Shown: one piece after another, positions 63,744-64,000 of the stretch
Position numbering within the stretch: position 1 is the stretch's first letter
How the letters are laid out: every line of letters starts with the position of its first letter
Source of the DNA: Hyphomicrobiales bacterium
Lineage (GTDB): Bacteria; Pseudomonadota; Alphaproteobacteria; Rhizobiales; Rhizobiaceae
Assembly: GCA_900471485.1 (NCBI GenBank)
Contig: UCEU01000009.1
Coordinates: 119,559-183,558 of the forward strand
Direction: 5' to 3'
Length of the DNA stretch: 64,000 nucleotides
The notes under the pieces: model-generated
What the model saw: only the letters and a program-made list of their open reading frames with translations
The model's database searches: none
What the model was told of the DNA's origin: nothing
Translations under genes and position numbers: made by a program

Positions 63744-64000
63744 ATGAGTACGTGTATCTGGAAGATTTCTGCCGGCCTGGTTTTCATGCTTGCGGGAACA
63801 AGTTTTGCACATGCGCAGACACAGAGGGTCGATTGCCGCACGGTTCGCCCGGGCTCGATCGAAGAGAGACTATGCGCGCCTGTCATGTCTATCGAAGATA
63901 ATTTTCCGGCACCGGATCACTTTGGTGACAACAACCGTGCCAACGACGACCAAGCAAGCAACAGCGGCGGCAGCAGTTCCGGTGGTGGTAGCTCCGGCGG
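63744..64000 (+). CDS. Secreted Gly/Ser-rich protein, N-terminal part (cut by window end)
   Basis: At least 85 residues; the stop lies beyond the window. A signal peptide (MSTCIWKISAGLVFMLAGTSFA…, ends AHAQT) is followed by a short cysteine-bearing part (VDCRTVRPGSIEERLCAPVM) and a linker, then a Gly/Ser run (SGGSSSGGGSSGG) that continues past the edge. No family is recognised. A perfect CtrA box sits directly upstream and the ribosome site GGAGGTGG is strong, so it is expressed and probably cell-cycle controlled. Confidence 0.75.
   Translation, partial: MSTCIWKISAGLVFMLAGTSFAHAQTQRVDCRTVRPGSIEERLCAPVMSIEDNFPAPDHFGDNNRANDDQASNSGGSSSGGGSSG

Noticed and set aside
59000..64000. Integrative element at the tRNA-Met gene
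   Set aside because: No integrase, no att repeat and no mobility gene seen in the window.
1..64000. CRISPR arrays, IS elements, rRNA genes or prophage
   Set aside because: No regularly spaced repeats, transposase frames, rRNA segments or phage structural genes were seen.

Overview
The window is a GC-rich chromosomal segment of an alphaproteobacterium, almost certainly a member of the Rhizobiaceae (Rhizobium/Agrobacterium/Ensifer group). The evidence is the gap–tkt–DUF4164–zapA–6S RNA order, ruvCAB, an lpiA–acvB (lysyl-phosphatidylglycerol) operon, a sqdB–sqdD–sqdC sulfolipid operon, the ybgC/tolQRAB/pal/cpoB/tilS/ftsH/glmM string, a serC leader RNA, CtrA-type boxes, a DUF1127 protein, IalB and BTLCP proteins. 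Most of it is housekeeping DNA with small accessory modules inserted.

Layout. 0–3.3 kb: start of gap, transketolase (both minus), then DUF4164, zapA and 6S RNA (plus). 3.8–12.3 kb (plus): DUF1127 protein, YigZ, 6-phosphogluconate dehydrogenase, a large MscS-type channel and lpiA–acvB. 12.3–16.6 kb (minus): a DinB-family gene, then ruvC, ruvA and ruvB, interrupted by two different VapBC toxin–antitoxin pairs; the second toxin overlaps the ruvB start by 4 bp. 16.8–21.8 kb (plus): a chemoreceptor, a fluoride-riboswitch-controlled CLC-F fluoride exporter and a luciferase-like monooxygenase. 21.9–24 kb (minus): SH3 protein, IalB protein, YebC. 24.1–25.3 kb (plus): a pyridoxamine-oxidase-like protein and an RHH/ParE-type TA pair. 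25.4–31.5 kb (minus): MBL-fold protein, YmdB-type phosphoesterase, 5-formyl-THF cyclo-ligase, an unknown Ala/Thr-rich protein and sqdBDC. 31.6–43.8 kb (plus): ybgC, an mqsRA TA pair, the Tol-Pal operon, tilS, ftsH, glmM. 44–52.5 kb (plus): an outer-membrane barrel protein, serC–serA, entericidin-like lipoprotein and three secreted DUF proteins (DUF3300, DUF2950, DUF1254). 52.5–55.3 kb: a zinc/cadmium-type P-ATPase divergent from its MerR regulator. 55.4–59.1 kb: a GGDEF–EAL protein, mnmA and tRNA-Met(CAT). 59.2–64 kb: a lower-GC stretch with an ABC exporter and a polysaccharide pyruvyl transferase, small hypothetical proteins, a BTLCP peptidase, and the start of a secreted Gly/Ser-rich protein behind an exact CtrA box.

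Main points of interest. Four toxin–antitoxin pairs lie within 19 kb and three sit inside or beside core operons (ruvCAB twice, ybgC/tol once). The usual zapA–6S–ygfA and ruvB–ybgC/tol neighbourhoods are both broken, and the block between them faces the opposite way, which suggests an inversion of about 25 kb. The fluoride module (promoter, riboswitch, CLC-F) is complete and readable. I did not find a wholly new multi-gene defence or biosynthetic system. The least explained items are the DUF3300–DUF2950–DUF1254 secreted set, the unknown protein at 27.8–28.5 kb and the CtrA-linked secreted protein cut by the window end.
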